DNA from: an uncultured Desulfobacteraceae bacterium | GTDB lineage: Bacteria > Desulfobacterota > Desulfobacteria > Desulfobacterales > UBA2174 | DNA: 64,000 nucleotides | Assembly: GCA_937982505.1 (NCBI GenBank) | Contig: CALJLV010000085.1 | Location: 1-64,000 of the forward strand | Direction of reading: 5' to 3' | Shown here: positions 17,377-26,213 of the stretch, piece after piece | Layout: each line of letters begins with the position of its first letter | Numbering within the stretch: position 1 is the first letter of the stretch | Notes under the pieces: generated by a model | What the model saw: only the letters and a program-made list of their open reading frames with translations | The model's database searches: none | Told to the model about the DNA's origin: nothing | Program-made: the position numbers and the translations under genes

Positions 17377-18830
17377 AGGCCTTTTTGCGCGACAGCCTGG
17401 TCTACGCCGTTCCCGCCGTGGTGAGCCGGGGGCTGGCCTTTTTCCTGGTGCCCCTCTATACCCGGGTGCTGAGTCCGGCCGATTACGGCGCCTTCGACCT
17501 GCTCATGGTCTTTGCCGCCATCGTCAACCTCACCGTGGCCCTGGAAGTCTCCCAGGGGCTGGCCCGTTTTTACATGGATACCCCTGAACCGGAACGCCGA
17601 ATGGTCTATGCCTCGTCGGCCTTCTGGTTCACCGTCCTGTGTTACGCTCTCTTCGGCCTGATGGCCTGGTCCGGATCGTCCTGTCTGGCCCCCTGGATCA
17701 TGGGCGAGCACGGTCTGCGGGGGGCGTTTCGCGTGGGTGTCCTCTACATTTGTGTAAACGGCATCTTCTACCTCATCCAGAACCAGTTGCGCTGGGAGCT
17801 GCGTAGCCGGCGCTACACCCTGGTCAGCCTCCTGGGCACCATCGGCACGGCCGCAGCGGCGGTGGGGCTGGCCTATGGATTGGGCTGGGGACTGGAGGGG
17901 TTGCTGTGGGGCATGGTCATCGGCGCGGCCCTGGGCGCCACCTACGGGCTCTGGCATCTGCGGCGCAGTTTCCGCTGGCGCTTCGAGGCCGGATATCTGG
18001 GCCGGATGCTGCGCTTCTCCGCTCCATTAGTGCCGTCCGGCATGGCGGTCTTTGTCAGCACCTACATCGACCGGTTGATGATCAACCACTATCTGTCCAT
18101 CGAAGCGGTGGGCATCTATGGCATCGGGTTTCGCCTGGCCGGCGTCGCCGGGCTGGTGATGGTGGGGTTTCAGGGCGCCTTGACCCCCCTGGTCTACACC
18201 TACCATCGGCAGGCGGAGACCCCGGGGGAGATGGCCCGCATTTTTCGCCTCTTTACGGCCTTTGCCCTGATGCTGTTTCTGGCGATCGTCCTGTTTGCGC
18301 GTGAGATCCTCGTGCTCTGGACGACCCCCGCCTTTTATGGCGGCGCGGCCGTGGTGGTCTTCCTGGTGCCGGCGATTCTTCTGTCCCAGATGTACATCTT
18401 CGCGCCGGGGGTCTTCATTGCCGGCAAGACCCGCCTGGTCCTGTGGATCAATCTGAGCGGAGCCGTCCTCAATACGCTTTTCAACGCCCTGCTGATTCCG
18501 CTGCTCGGCATTCGGGGAGCGGCCCTGGCCACGCTCTTGGGATATCTGGCCGTCTTTGGCGGCTACATGACCCTGAGCCAGCGGTTCTACCCGGTCCCCC
18601 ACGCCTGGGGACGCCTGGTCCCGGCGGCGGCCCTGGCCGGGATGATGGCCGCGGCCGTGCCCTGGGCGGCCCGGGAGGCTCCGCTGCGATGGGCCTTGAG
18701 CGGCCTGGCCCTGGTGCTCATGGCCGGCGCCAGTGTGGGCCTGGGACTTGTTCCCCTCAGAGAAATCCGGCAACTGGGGCAGACCCTGCGCGACGGCTGC
18801 CAGCGCGCCGGGACTTCTTCGCGAGGGTAA
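17367..18830 (+). CDS. Wzx-type polysaccharide flippase
   Basis: The 487-aa integral membrane protein has roughly 12-14 hydrophobic segments. It opens MLLKAFLRDSLVYAVPAVV, then SRGLAFFLVPLYTRVLSPAD, the MATE/MVF (RfbX) start where a proton-driven flippase moves lipid-linked repeat units outward. It contains the internal FRLAGVAGLVMVGFQGALTP typical of the family. It overlaps the upstream gene by 10 bases. No separate Wzy polymerase or Wzz regulator was recognised in the window. Confidence 0.85.
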   Translation: MLLKAFLRDSLVYAVPAVVSRGLAFFLVPLYTRVLSPADYGAFDLLMVFAAIVNLTVALEVSQGLARFYMDTPEPERRMVYASSAFWFTVLCYALFGLMAWSGSSCLAPWIMGEHGLRGAFRVGVLYICVNGIFYLIQNQLRWELRSRRYTLVSLLGTIGTAAAAVGLAYGLGWGLEGLLWGMVIGAALGATYGLWHLRRSFRWRFEAGYLGRMLRFSAPLVPSGMAVFVSTYIDRLMINHYLSIEAVGIYGIGFRLAGVAGLVMVGFQGALTPLVYTYHRQAETPGEMARIFRLFTAFALMLFLAIVLFAREILVLWTTPAFYGGAAVVVFLVPAILLSQMYIFAPGVFIAGKTRLVLWINLSGAVLNTLFNALLIPLLGIRGAALATLLGYLAVFGGYMTLSQRFYPVPHAWGRLVPAAALAGMMAAAVPWAAREAPLRWALSGLALVLMAGASVGLGLVPLREIRQLGQTLRDGCQRAGTSSRG

Positions 18831-18837
18831 CCCAACG

Positions 18838-20730
18838 ATGTGCGGATTGTTCGGAACCTTCACCACCGCGATACCCCCGGATCTGGATCGGCGCCTTCAG
18901 CGGGCCTTTGCCCTCCTGCGTCATCGCGGCCCCGACGATGGGGGCATCGAGAAGCAGACCGTGGCCCGTGGTCTTCTGGCCCTCGGCCATGCGCGCCTGT
19001 CCATCATCGATTTGTCCCCCGGCGGGCATCAGCCCATGCACAGTGCCGACGGCCGTTACACCATCGTCTACAACGGCGAGATATACAATTACCGGGAGCT
19101 GCGAAGGGGGCTGCAATCCCTGGGAGACGTCTTCCGAAGCGATTCCGACACCGAGGTGCTCCTGGCCGCCTGGGACCGGTGGGGGGTGAGCTGCCTGCCC
19201 CGCCTGCGGGGCATGTTCGCCTTCGTGGTCTTTGACCGCCGGCGCCTGACCCTCACCTGTGTCCGGGACGCCTTTGGCATCAAACCGCTGTTTTACTGCG
19301 CGGACCGTGACGGCTTCCGGTTCGCCTCGGAACTGCCCCCCCTGCTGGCGCTGGGCGCCGGCCGGCCGGCGCTCCACCTCCAGCGCGCCTACGATTATCT
19401 GGTCTGGGGCCGCTATGATGACCGGGCGCAAACCCTCTATGCCGGGATTCGACATCTGCAGCCGGGACACTGGCTGCGGTTCCATCTGGATCGCGGCCGG
19501 ATCGATGAAACGGCACGCTGGTGGCGGCCCGCGATCCACGAACGCCGGGATCTGAGCTTCGCGCAAGCCGCCGAGCAGCTCCGGGAGATGTTTTTGCACA
19601 ACGTGAAACTGCATCTGCGCAGCGACGTTCCGCTGGGAGCGGCCCTTTCCGGAGGCCTGGATTCCTCCGCCGTGGTCTGCGCCATGCGCCATCTCGAGCC
19701 TCGGATGCCCATCCACACCTTCAGTTTCATCGCCCGCGGCACGCCGGTGGACGAGGAAGACTGGATGGATCGGGTCAATCGCCACGTGGGCGCCGTCGCC
19801 CACAAGGTGGTGGTGGCTCCCCACGAACTGGCCGAGGACCTGGACGACATGATCCGCACCCAGGGCGAACCTTTCGCCAGTACCAGCATCTATGCCCAGT
19901 ACCGCGTTTTCCGCCTGGCCCGGGAGAAGGGAATCATCGTCACCCTGGACGGCCAGGGGGCCGACGAACTGCTGGCCGGCTATATCGGCTTTCCCGGCGC
20001 CCGGATCCGCAGCCTGCTGGAACATCGGCGGCCCGGGGCCGCGATCGCCTTTGCCCGCCGCTGGCGGCGCTGGCCGGGCCGATCATGGGGGCAGCTGCTG
20101 CTGAACGCCGGCGCCCTGCTGACCCCCGACGCCCTGGCCACCCGGGCGCTGACCCTTTCCGGCCGGACGCCGATTCCATCCTGGCTCGATGCCGGCCCCC
20201 TGAGGGCCGCCGGCGTCCGGGTCGAGATGGTCCTGCCGCCGCGCCGGCGCGACGGTCACGGCCGGCGTTTGATGGAAAGCCTGCGCTGCGCCCTGGCGGG
20301 CCGCGGTCTGAGCGCCCTGTTGCGGCATGCCGACCGCAGCGCCATGCGCTGGTCCATCGAAAGCCGGGTTCCCTTTCTGACCGTCGATATGGCCGAATTC
20401 CTCCTGGGCTTGCCCGAGGATTACCTGATATCCACAGAGGGCGAAACCAAGCATGTTTTCCGCGCCGCCATGCGCGGTCTCGTACCGCGGGCCATTCTCG
20501 ATCGGCGCGACAAAATCGGTTTCCAAACCCCGGAGCACGCCTGGCTGCGGCGTCTGGATCCCGAGATCCGGCACTGGCTCGACGGCATCGAGGCCATGCC
20601 CTTTTTGCGCCCCCGGCGCTGCCGGAGCCTGGTGCGGGCGGTCATCGACGGCCGCGAGCCGTTCACTGCCCAGGCGTGGCGCCTGATCAACTTCTGCCGC
20701 TGGGTCCAGTTGGCCGATCCGAGCCTATGA
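18838..20730 (+). CDS. Asparagine synthase-type glutamine amidotransferase 1
   Basis: The 630-aa two-domain enzyme begins MCGLFG, so Cys2 becomes the N-terminal nucleophile of a class II glutaminase domain (also LRHRGPDDGG and YNGEIYNYRELR). The C-terminal synthetase domain has the PP-loop ALSGGLDSSAVVCAM, LDGQGADELLAGY and the late SRVPFLTVDMAEFLLGLP. Inside glycan loci such proteins usually amidate sugar carboxylates rather than make asparagine. A second copy is encoded at 21965. It overlaps the next gene by ATGA. Confidence 0.85.
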   Translation: MCGLFGTFTTAIPPDLDRRLQRAFALLRHRGPDDGGIEKQTVARGLLALGHARLSIIDLSPGGHQPMHSADGRYTIVYNGEIYNYRELRRGLQSLGDVFRSDSDTEVLLAAWDRWGVSCLPRLRGMFAFVVFDRRRLTLTCVRDAFGIKPLFYCADRDGFRFASELPPLLALGAGRPALHLQRAYDYLVWGRYDDRAQTLYAGIRHLQPGHWLRFHLDRGRIDETARWWRPAIHERRDLSFAQAAEQLREMFLHNVKLHLRSDVPLGAALSGGLDSSAVVCAMRHLEPRMPIHTFSFIARGTPVDEEDWMDRVNRHVGAVAHKVVVAPHELAEDLDDMIRTQGEPFASTSIYAQYRVFRLAREKGIIVTLDGQGADELLAGYIGFPGARIRSLLEHRRPGAAIAFARRWRRWPGRSWGQLLLNAGALLTPDALATRALTLSGRTPIPSWLDAGPLRAAGVRVEMVLPPRRRDGHGRRLMESLRCALAGRGLSALLRHADRSAMRWSIESRVPFLTVDMAEFLLGLPEDYLISTEGETKHVFRAAMRGLVPRAILDRRDKIGFQTPEHAWLRRLDPEIRHWLDGIEAMPFLRPRRCRSLVRAVIDGREPFTAQAWRLINFCRWVQLADPSL

Positions 20731-21965
20731 AGATCGCCATCCTCGCCTACTATTTCAAACCGGATCAGTCCGTCGGCGCCATGCGGCCGGAAAACTGGGC
20801 CAGATGGCTCGGCGCCGACCACCAGGTCACGGTGGTCTGCCCGAAGCGGCCCGCGGCCGCGGCGGACCCGGCCGACCGCTTCCGGATCCGTTTCCAGCCC
20901 AGCATTGCCGTGCGGCTCCTGGAATGGGCCAACGGATTGAGAAAGCGCCGGCGCCATCGCCGGCGGGTTTCTCCGACCGTTGCGCCGCGGCCGCGCGCCG
21001 GCACGCCAAGCGGTGCGCTGATCTACCGCATGCCGTGCCTTCACGATCTGTGGCTCATTCCCTGCTACCGCGCCCTGTGCCGGCTGCGGCCGGATCTGAT
21101 CATTTCAACCCACAATCCCTACATCAATCACGTGGCCGCCTGGATTTATCGCCGGCATCATCCGGGCACCAGAATCTGGCTGGATTATCGCGATTTGTGG
21201 ACCGGCAACCACACCACCCGGGGACTTCCCCTGGTTCGGGCCCTGGAAACCTGGATGGAACGCCGGATCCTGCGCTCCGCCGCCATGGTGACCACTGTAA
21301 GCCGTCACCTCTGCCAGTCCCTGGCCCGCGAGGGGGCCCCCAGGGTGCACCTGGTCTACAATTCACCCCTTGTGGCACCGCCGATGGCCGGGCGCGGGCG
21401 GTCCGGCCCGCCTTCCAGACCGCTGGTGATCTGTTACACGGGCACCATTCACCCCGGATGGCGCAACCCGGCGCCGCTGTTCGAACTGCTGCGCGATCTT
21501 CGCCGCCGCAAGGCCATCGGGGCGCGTGATGTCCGCCTCACCGTGGCCTCCCGCCACCCCGGGAATCTGCTGTCCCTTGCCGAGGCCTATGAGGTGCGCG
21601 ACTGGATCGATTACCGGGGCCCGGTGAGCCGTGAGGCGGCCATCGCCATGCAACACGGGGCCCACGTGCTTTTGCTGCTCGAGTCCGGTGCGCCCGAAGC
21701 CCGGGGCGTGCTCACCGGCAAGGTGTTCGAGTACCTGGCCACCGACAAGCCGATCCTGCTGGTGGGGCCGCGGGCCGATGCGGAACTTTACCAGCTCTTG
21801 CAACGCCACGAGCGCCTGCTGGACCTGGATCGGCTGGCGCGGATCCTTGCGGATCCGACGCTGGAGCTGCCCAAACAGCGGCCGGTGGATTATGCGGCCG
21901 CTTCGCGGGAAAGCCTGCGGCGAATCTTGAAGGACCCCGCGCTTGCGGGCCTGGAGGACTGCTGA
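20727..21965 (+). CDS. GT4-like glycosyltransferase
   Basis: The 412-aa protein opens MKIAILAYYFKPDQSVGAMR, typical of WbuB/GT4 enzymes. It has DLIISTHNPYINHVAAWIY, LWLDYRDLWTGNHT-like donor-side elements, VICYTGTIHPGWRNPAPLF and the late TGKVFEYLATDKPILLVGP (the E in the EX7E-like motif). It would add one sugar to the lipid-linked repeat at the inner membrane. It starts within the stop of the first amidotransferase and shares a base with the start of the second, so translation is tightly coupled. Confidence 0.8.
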   Translation: MKIAILAYYFKPDQSVGAMRPENWARWLGADHQVTVVCPKRPAAAADPADRFRIRFQPSIAVRLLEWANGLRKRRRHRRRVSPTVAPRPRAGTPSGALIYRMPCLHDLWLIPCYRALCRLRPDLIISTHNPYINHVAAWIYRRHHPGTRIWLDYRDLWTGNHTTRGLPLVRALETWMERRILRSAAMVTTVSRHLCQSLAREGAPRVHLVYNSPLVAPPMAGRGRSGPPSRPLVICYTGTIHPGWRNPAPLFELLRDLRRRKAIGARDVRLTVASRHPGNLLSLAEAYEVRDWIDYRGPVSREAAIAMQHGAHVLLLLESGAPEARGVLTGKVFEYLATDKPILLVGPRADAELYQLLQRHERLLDLDRLARILADPTLELPKQRPVDYAAASRESLRRILKDPALAGLEDC

Positions 21966-23902
21966 TGTGCGGCATCGTGGGCATCCTGGATCCTGGCGGC
22001 GGCGCGCAGCCGCATCTATCCATCTGCACCCGGATGGTTGATTCCCTGACCCATCGCGGACCGGACGACTGCGGTCTGTGGCACGACGAGGCCCGGGGGA
22101 TGATCCTCGGTCATCGGCGCCTTTCCATTCTGGATCTTTCCGCCGCCGGCCGCCAACCCATGGTGTCGGCCTGCGGCAGGTTCGTCATCGTTCTCAACGG
22201 GGAAATCTACAACCATTTGGAATTGCGCAAGGCGACAGGTCGGGGATCGTGGCGGGGCCATTCGGACACGGAAAGCTTCCTGGCGGGCGTAGCGGCCTGG
22301 GGTCTGGCGGAGACCCTGGGCCGCAGTGTGGGGATGTTCGCCCTGGCCCTGTGGGATTGCCGGGCCGGAGCCCTTTACCTGGCACGGGACCGTATGGGGG
22401 AAAAACCCCTCTACTACGGCTGGCAGGGGGGGGTTTTCCTCTTCGGATCAGAGCTCAAGGCGCTGCGGTGCCATCCGCTCTTCGAGGGCCGCATTGATCG
22501 TCACGTGCTGGCCCTGTATCTGCGGCACAACTGCGTTCCGGCGCCCTACACCATCTACCAGGGGATTCGAAAACTGCCACCCGGCACGTTTCTGCGGGTC
22601 CGTGACCGGGGGGCGGATCCGGGGCCTGAACCCTACTGGTCCCTCATCGAAACCGCCCGGCAAGGCATCGCAACACCCTTCACGGGCTCGGAGGCCGAGG
22701 CCGAGGCCCTTCTGGACCGCTGCCTTCGCCGGGCCGTGGCCGGGCAGATGGTCTCCGACGTGCCCCTGGGGGCCTTCCTGTCCGGCGGGATCGATTCGTC
22801 GACCATCGTGGCCCTCATGCAGGCCCAGTCGTCGCGGCCGGTCAAGACTTTTTCCGTCAAACTGGTCGAGGCCGCCTATGACGAGTCGCATCAGGCCCGG
22901 GCCGTGGCCCGGCATCTGGGCACCGATCACACCGAACTGTGCGTCACCGCGCGGCAGGCTCTGGAAGTGGTTCCGAGCCTGCCGCAGATCTATGACGAGC
23001 CGTTCGCGGATTCATCTCAGATCCCCACCTTTCTGGTGGCCCGGCTGGCGCGCCAGGCGGTCACCGTCAGTCTCTCCGGAGACGGGGGGGACGAGCTTTT
23101 CGGCGGCTACAACCGCCACGCCTGGGCCGGGGCACTGTGGCGCCGGTTCCGGTGCATCCGGCCCTCCGGCCGCCGCTGGATGGCCCGCGCCCTTCTGCGC
23201 TGGCCGCCGTCGCGCTGGGACGCCCTCTTTGCGCTTTTGGGCGGAGTTCTGCCGCCCCGCTGGCGCCATCGCACGCCCGGTGACAAACTGCACAAACTGG
23301 CCCGGGTGCTGCCGGCGGCGACCCCCCGCGATGTCTATTTGTCCCTCGTCTCGCACTGGCAAGATCCGGCCTCGCTGGTGCCCGGCGCCCTGGAGCCGGC
23401 CACCCGGCTGGCCGGGCGGGATCGCCTGGACTTTTTGGGATCCTTTGAGAACGCCATGATGTACCTCGATCAAAGCGGCTATCTGCCCGATGACATTTTG
23501 GTCAAGGTGGACCGGGCGGCCATGGCGGTTTCCCTGGAAACCCGAGTGCCTTTCCTGGATCATCGGGTGGTGGCGCTGGCCTGGTCTTTTCCCCTGGGGC
23601 TGAAGGTGCGCGACGGTGTGGGCAAGTGGATCCTGCGCCGCGTCCTGAATCGCTACGTGCCGCGACACCTCGTGGAGCGGCCCAAGATGGGGTTCGCGAT
23701 CCCCATCGACGCCTGGTTGCGCGGGCCGCTCAGGGATTGGGCCGAAAGCCTTCTGGCGCAAGGCCGCCTGACCCGTGAAGGGTATTTCGACCCGGCTCCG
23801 GTCCGCCTGAAATGGGCCGAGCACCTGTCCGGCCGCCGCAACTGGGCCCAAGAGCTGTGGGACGTGCTGATGTTTCAGGCCTGGCGGGAGGGCAACCCAT
23901 GA
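21965..23902 (+). CDS. Asparagine synthase-type glutamine amidotransferase 2
   Basis: The 645-aa protein begins MCGIVGILDPGG (Cys2 nucleophile), with LTHRGPDDCGLW and VLNGEIYNHLELR. The synthetase half has FLSGGIDSSTIVALM, VSLSGDGGDELFGGYNRHAW and ETRVPFLDHRVVALAWSFP. It is closer to the WbpS/AsnB-like group found in exopolysaccharide clusters than the first copy is. The sequences of the two copies diverge clearly, so this is not a recent tandem duplication. A sugar-uronate amidation role is inferred from context. Confidence 0.87.
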   Translation: MCGIVGILDPGGGAQPHLSICTRMVDSLTHRGPDDCGLWHDEARGMILGHRRLSILDLSAAGRQPMVSACGRFVIVLNGEIYNHLELRKATGRGSWRGHSDTESFLAGVAAWGLAETLGRSVGMFALALWDCRAGALYLARDRMGEKPLYYGWQGGVFLFGSELKALRCHPLFEGRIDRHVLALYLRHNCVPAPYTIYQGIRKLPPGTFLRVRDRGADPGPEPYWSLIETARQGIATPFTGSEAEAEALLDRCLRRAVAGQMVSDVPLGAFLSGGIDSSTIVALMQAQSSRPVKTFSVKLVEAAYDESHQARAVARHLGTDHTELCVTARQALEVVPSLPQIYDEPFADSSQIPTFLVARLARQAVTVSLSGDGGDELFGGYNRHAWAGALWRRFRCIRPSGRRWMARALLRWPPSRWDALFALLGGVLPPRWRHRTPGDKLHKLARVLPAATPRDVYLSLVSHWQDPASLVPGALEPATRLAGRDRLDFLGSFENAMMYLDQSGYLPDDILVKVDRAAMAVSLETRVPFLDHRVVALAWSFPLGLKVRDGVGKWILRRVLNRYVPRHLVERPKMGFAIPIDAWLRGPLRDWAESLLAQGRLTREGYFDPAPVRLKWAEHLSGRRNWAQELWDVLMFQAWREGNP

Positions 23903-25035
23903 GTGCCAGGCTGCTCTACTGCGTCACCGAAGACTGGTATTTCTGTTCCCACCGCCTGGCCTTGGCCCAGGCGGCCCGGGCGGCCGGATTCGAGGTGGGC
24001 GTCGTCACCCGGGTGCGCCGTCACGGGGATCTGATCCGTTCCGCCGGGATCCGTCTGATCCCTTTTGAAATGTCGCGGCGGGCCCTCAATCCGCTGACCC
24101 AGGCCGGGGCGGTGGGCCGCCTGGCCGCCATCTACCGGCGCATGCGGCCCGACATCGTTCACCATGTGGCCATGAAACCGGTCCTCTACGGCGCCCTGGC
24201 GGCCCGCCTGGCCGGCGTCCCCCATGTGGTCAGCGCCCTGGCCGGCATGGGCTGGCTCTTTACGGGATCGAGCCGAAAGGCGCTCCTGCTGCGGCCCGTG
24301 GTCAGCGCCGGGCTCGCGCGGCTCCTGGCCCGGGGGCGGATTATCGTTCAGAACCCCGAAGATGCCGCCCTGCTGCAGGGCTTGGGGGTCAGCCGCAGCC
24401 GCATGGCCCTCATCCGGGGAGCGGGCGTGGATACCGCGGTCTTCCGCCCCCATCCCGAACCTCCGGGGACGCCCGTCGTTCTGCTGCATGCCCGCATGCT
24501 GCGCGACAAGGGGGTGGTCGAATTCGTCGAAGCCGCCCGGCTGCTCCAGGCCCGTGGGCTCGCGGCGCGCTTCGTCCTGGCCGGCAACCCGGATCCGGGC
24601 AATCCCGCGAGCATCGAACAGCGGACCCTGGAGGCCTGGCATCGCAGCGGGGTGGTACAGTGGTGGGGACACCGGGAGGACGTGGACCGCGTCCTGCGGC
24701 AGGTGCATCTGGTGTGCCTGCCCTCCTACCGAGAAGGCCTTCCCAAGTCCCTGTTGGAAGCCGCCGCCGCGGGCCGCCCCATCGTGACCACCGACGTTCC
24801 GGGGTGCCGCGAGGTGGTCCGCCACGGCGACAACGGGCTGCTGGTTCCGGCCGGGCAGGTGGCCCCACTGGCCGCCGCCATCCAGGCCCTGGTGGAAAAC
24901 GCCGATCTGCGCCGGCGCATGGGACAACGCGGCAGAGAACGGGTGGAAATGGAATTTGCACTGGATCAGGTGGTTGCGGAGACGCTTCGGTTGTACCGCA
25001 CAGAGCTGGGTTCACGGGCTCCGGCAAAGAGATAA
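23899..25035 (+). CDS. Family-4 glycosyltransferase
   Basis: The 378-aa GT-B enzyme starts MSARLLYCVTEDWYFCSHRL, then LALAQAARAAGFEVGVVTRV, and contains DIVHHVAMKPVLYGALAA, the donor-site segment VCLPSYREGLPKSLLEAAA (EX7E) and RPIVTTDVPGCREVVRHGDN. These match GT4 enzymes such as those adding GalNAc or a deoxysugar to undecaprenyl-linked acceptors. It overlaps the preceding amidotransferase by ATGA. A 113-base gap with no feature I can identify separates it from the phosphoglycosyltransferase gene. Confidence 0.88.
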   Translation: MSARLLYCVTEDWYFCSHRLALAQAARAAGFEVGVVTRVRRHGDLIRSAGIRLIPFEMSRRALNPLTQAGAVGRLAAIYRRMRPDIVHHVAMKPVLYGALAARLAGVPHVVSALAGMGWLFTGSSRKALLLRPVVSAGLARLLARGRIIVQNPEDAALLQGLGVSRSRMALIRGAGVDTAVFRPHPEPPGTPVVLLHARMLRDKGVVEFVEAARLLQARGLAARFVLAGNPDPGNPASIEQRTLEAWHRSGVVQWWGHREDVDRVLRQVHLVCLPSYREGLPKSLLEAAAAGRPIVTTDVPGCREVVRHGDNGLLVPAGQVAPLAAAIQALVENADLRRRMGQRGRERVEMEFALDQVVAETLRLYRTELGSRAPAKR

Positions 25036-25148
25036 AAAGATACCGATGTGTCTCTTCAATGATTGTTCAACCTCGGACAAGGCACCGACGGAATTTTCGG
25101 ATGGCGGCTTTCCCGGCTGCGTTCTTGACAGCGGTACTATCTGATTAC

Positions 25149-26144
25149 ATGATTGTATCCAATCGGTTGATATCGCCGTGGATCTTACTGTTGGCGAGCC
25201 TCGTTCTGGGGGTTGCCGGGGCCTGGGCGGTTTCCCGCTGGGGGAGGGTCTTGGGATGGATCGACCTGCCCACCGAGCGCAGTTCCCATCACCGGGCCAC
25301 CCCCAAGGGAGGCGGCATCGGCATTGCGGCCGCCGTCTGCCTCAGCGCCGTTTGGGCCGGAATGCCTTTCCAGTTCTGGGCGCCGCTGGCGGGCGTCTCG
25401 CTGCTGGGCCTGACTGCCGACCGCTTCGAGGTGCCACCCGCACCCCGCCTTGCAATCGGGTTCGTTCTGGCTGGCATCCTCCTGCCGGTTCTGGAACTGC
25501 CCTGGCCTGGGAGCGCCTTTCTGGTTTTGGCCGTGCCCCTGGCCGTGTTCATTGTGGGCACGGCCAATTTCTTCAACTTCATGGACGGGATCAACGGGAT
25601 CGCCGGCCTGACCGGTGTGGTGGGCTTCGGGCTGCTGGCCCTGAGCATCGGTTCGCAAGGCGGTGATTCCCGTTATGTTTGCCTGGCACTCGGCACGGCC
25701 GCGGCCTGTTTGGGGTTTCTGCCCTTCAACCTGCCCGCGGCCCGGGTCTTCATGGGCGACGCCGGCAGCCTGCTGCTTGGCTTTCTCTTCGCGGTCCTGG
25801 CCCTGGCCGGCGCCCGCAGCGTCCTGCAGTTCATCGTGCATGCGGCCTTTCTGCTCCCTTTTTACCTCGACGAACTTTTCACCATGGTCCTGCGCATCCG
25901 CGACGGCGAAGCCCTGACCCGACCCCACCGGCGCCACCTCTATCAACTGCTGGCCAACGAGATGGGCATGGCCCACTGGCGGATATCTCTGGGGTACGCG
26001 GCAGCCCAACTGATTGTCGGTCTCATCGCACTGCGGCTGATGGCCGCTGGACCGGCGGCCGTGCTGGCATTTTTGGCCGCGGCGGGCATCGGGTTCGGGG
26101 GATGCGCGGCGCGGGTGCGGCGCAGGGTCGGTTCCCGTGGCTGA
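25149..26144 (+). CDS. WecA/MraY-family polyprenyl-phosphate glycosyl-1-phosphate transferase
   Basis: The 331-aa protein has about ten membrane helices. It should transfer a sugar-1-phosphate from a UDP-sugar to undecaprenyl phosphate, starting repeat-unit synthesis. Diagnostic segments are the early DLPTERSSHHRATPKGGGIG, the catalytic FFNFMDGINGIAGLTG and ARVFMGDAGSLLLGFL, and the late PHRRHLYQLLANEMGMAHWR with the HRRHLYQ nucleotide-binding signature. ATG 25149 is chosen because it directly precedes the first membrane helix; an earlier start at about 25102 is possible. Confidence 0.88.
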   Translation: MIVSNRLISPWILLLASLVLGVAGAWAVSRWGRVLGWIDLPTERSSHHRATPKGGGIGIAAAVCLSAVWAGMPFQFWAPLAGVSLLGLTADRFEVPPAPRLAIGFVLAGILLPVLELPWPGSAFLVLAVPLAVFIVGTANFFNFMDGINGIAGLTGVVGFGLLALSIGSQGGDSRYVCLALGTAAACLGFLPFNLPAARVFMGDAGSLLLGFLFAVLALAGARSVLQFIVHAAFLLPFYLDELFTMVLRIRDGEALTRPHRRHLYQLLANEMGMAHWRISLGYAAAQLIVGLIALRLMAAGPAAVLAFLAAAGIGFGGCAARVRRRVGSRG

Positions 26145-26213
26145 GCAGTTATCCTTGTCTACAGGGACGCTTTCTCATCAATTGTCACCATTAACAGGGA
26201 TCACGATACCTCG

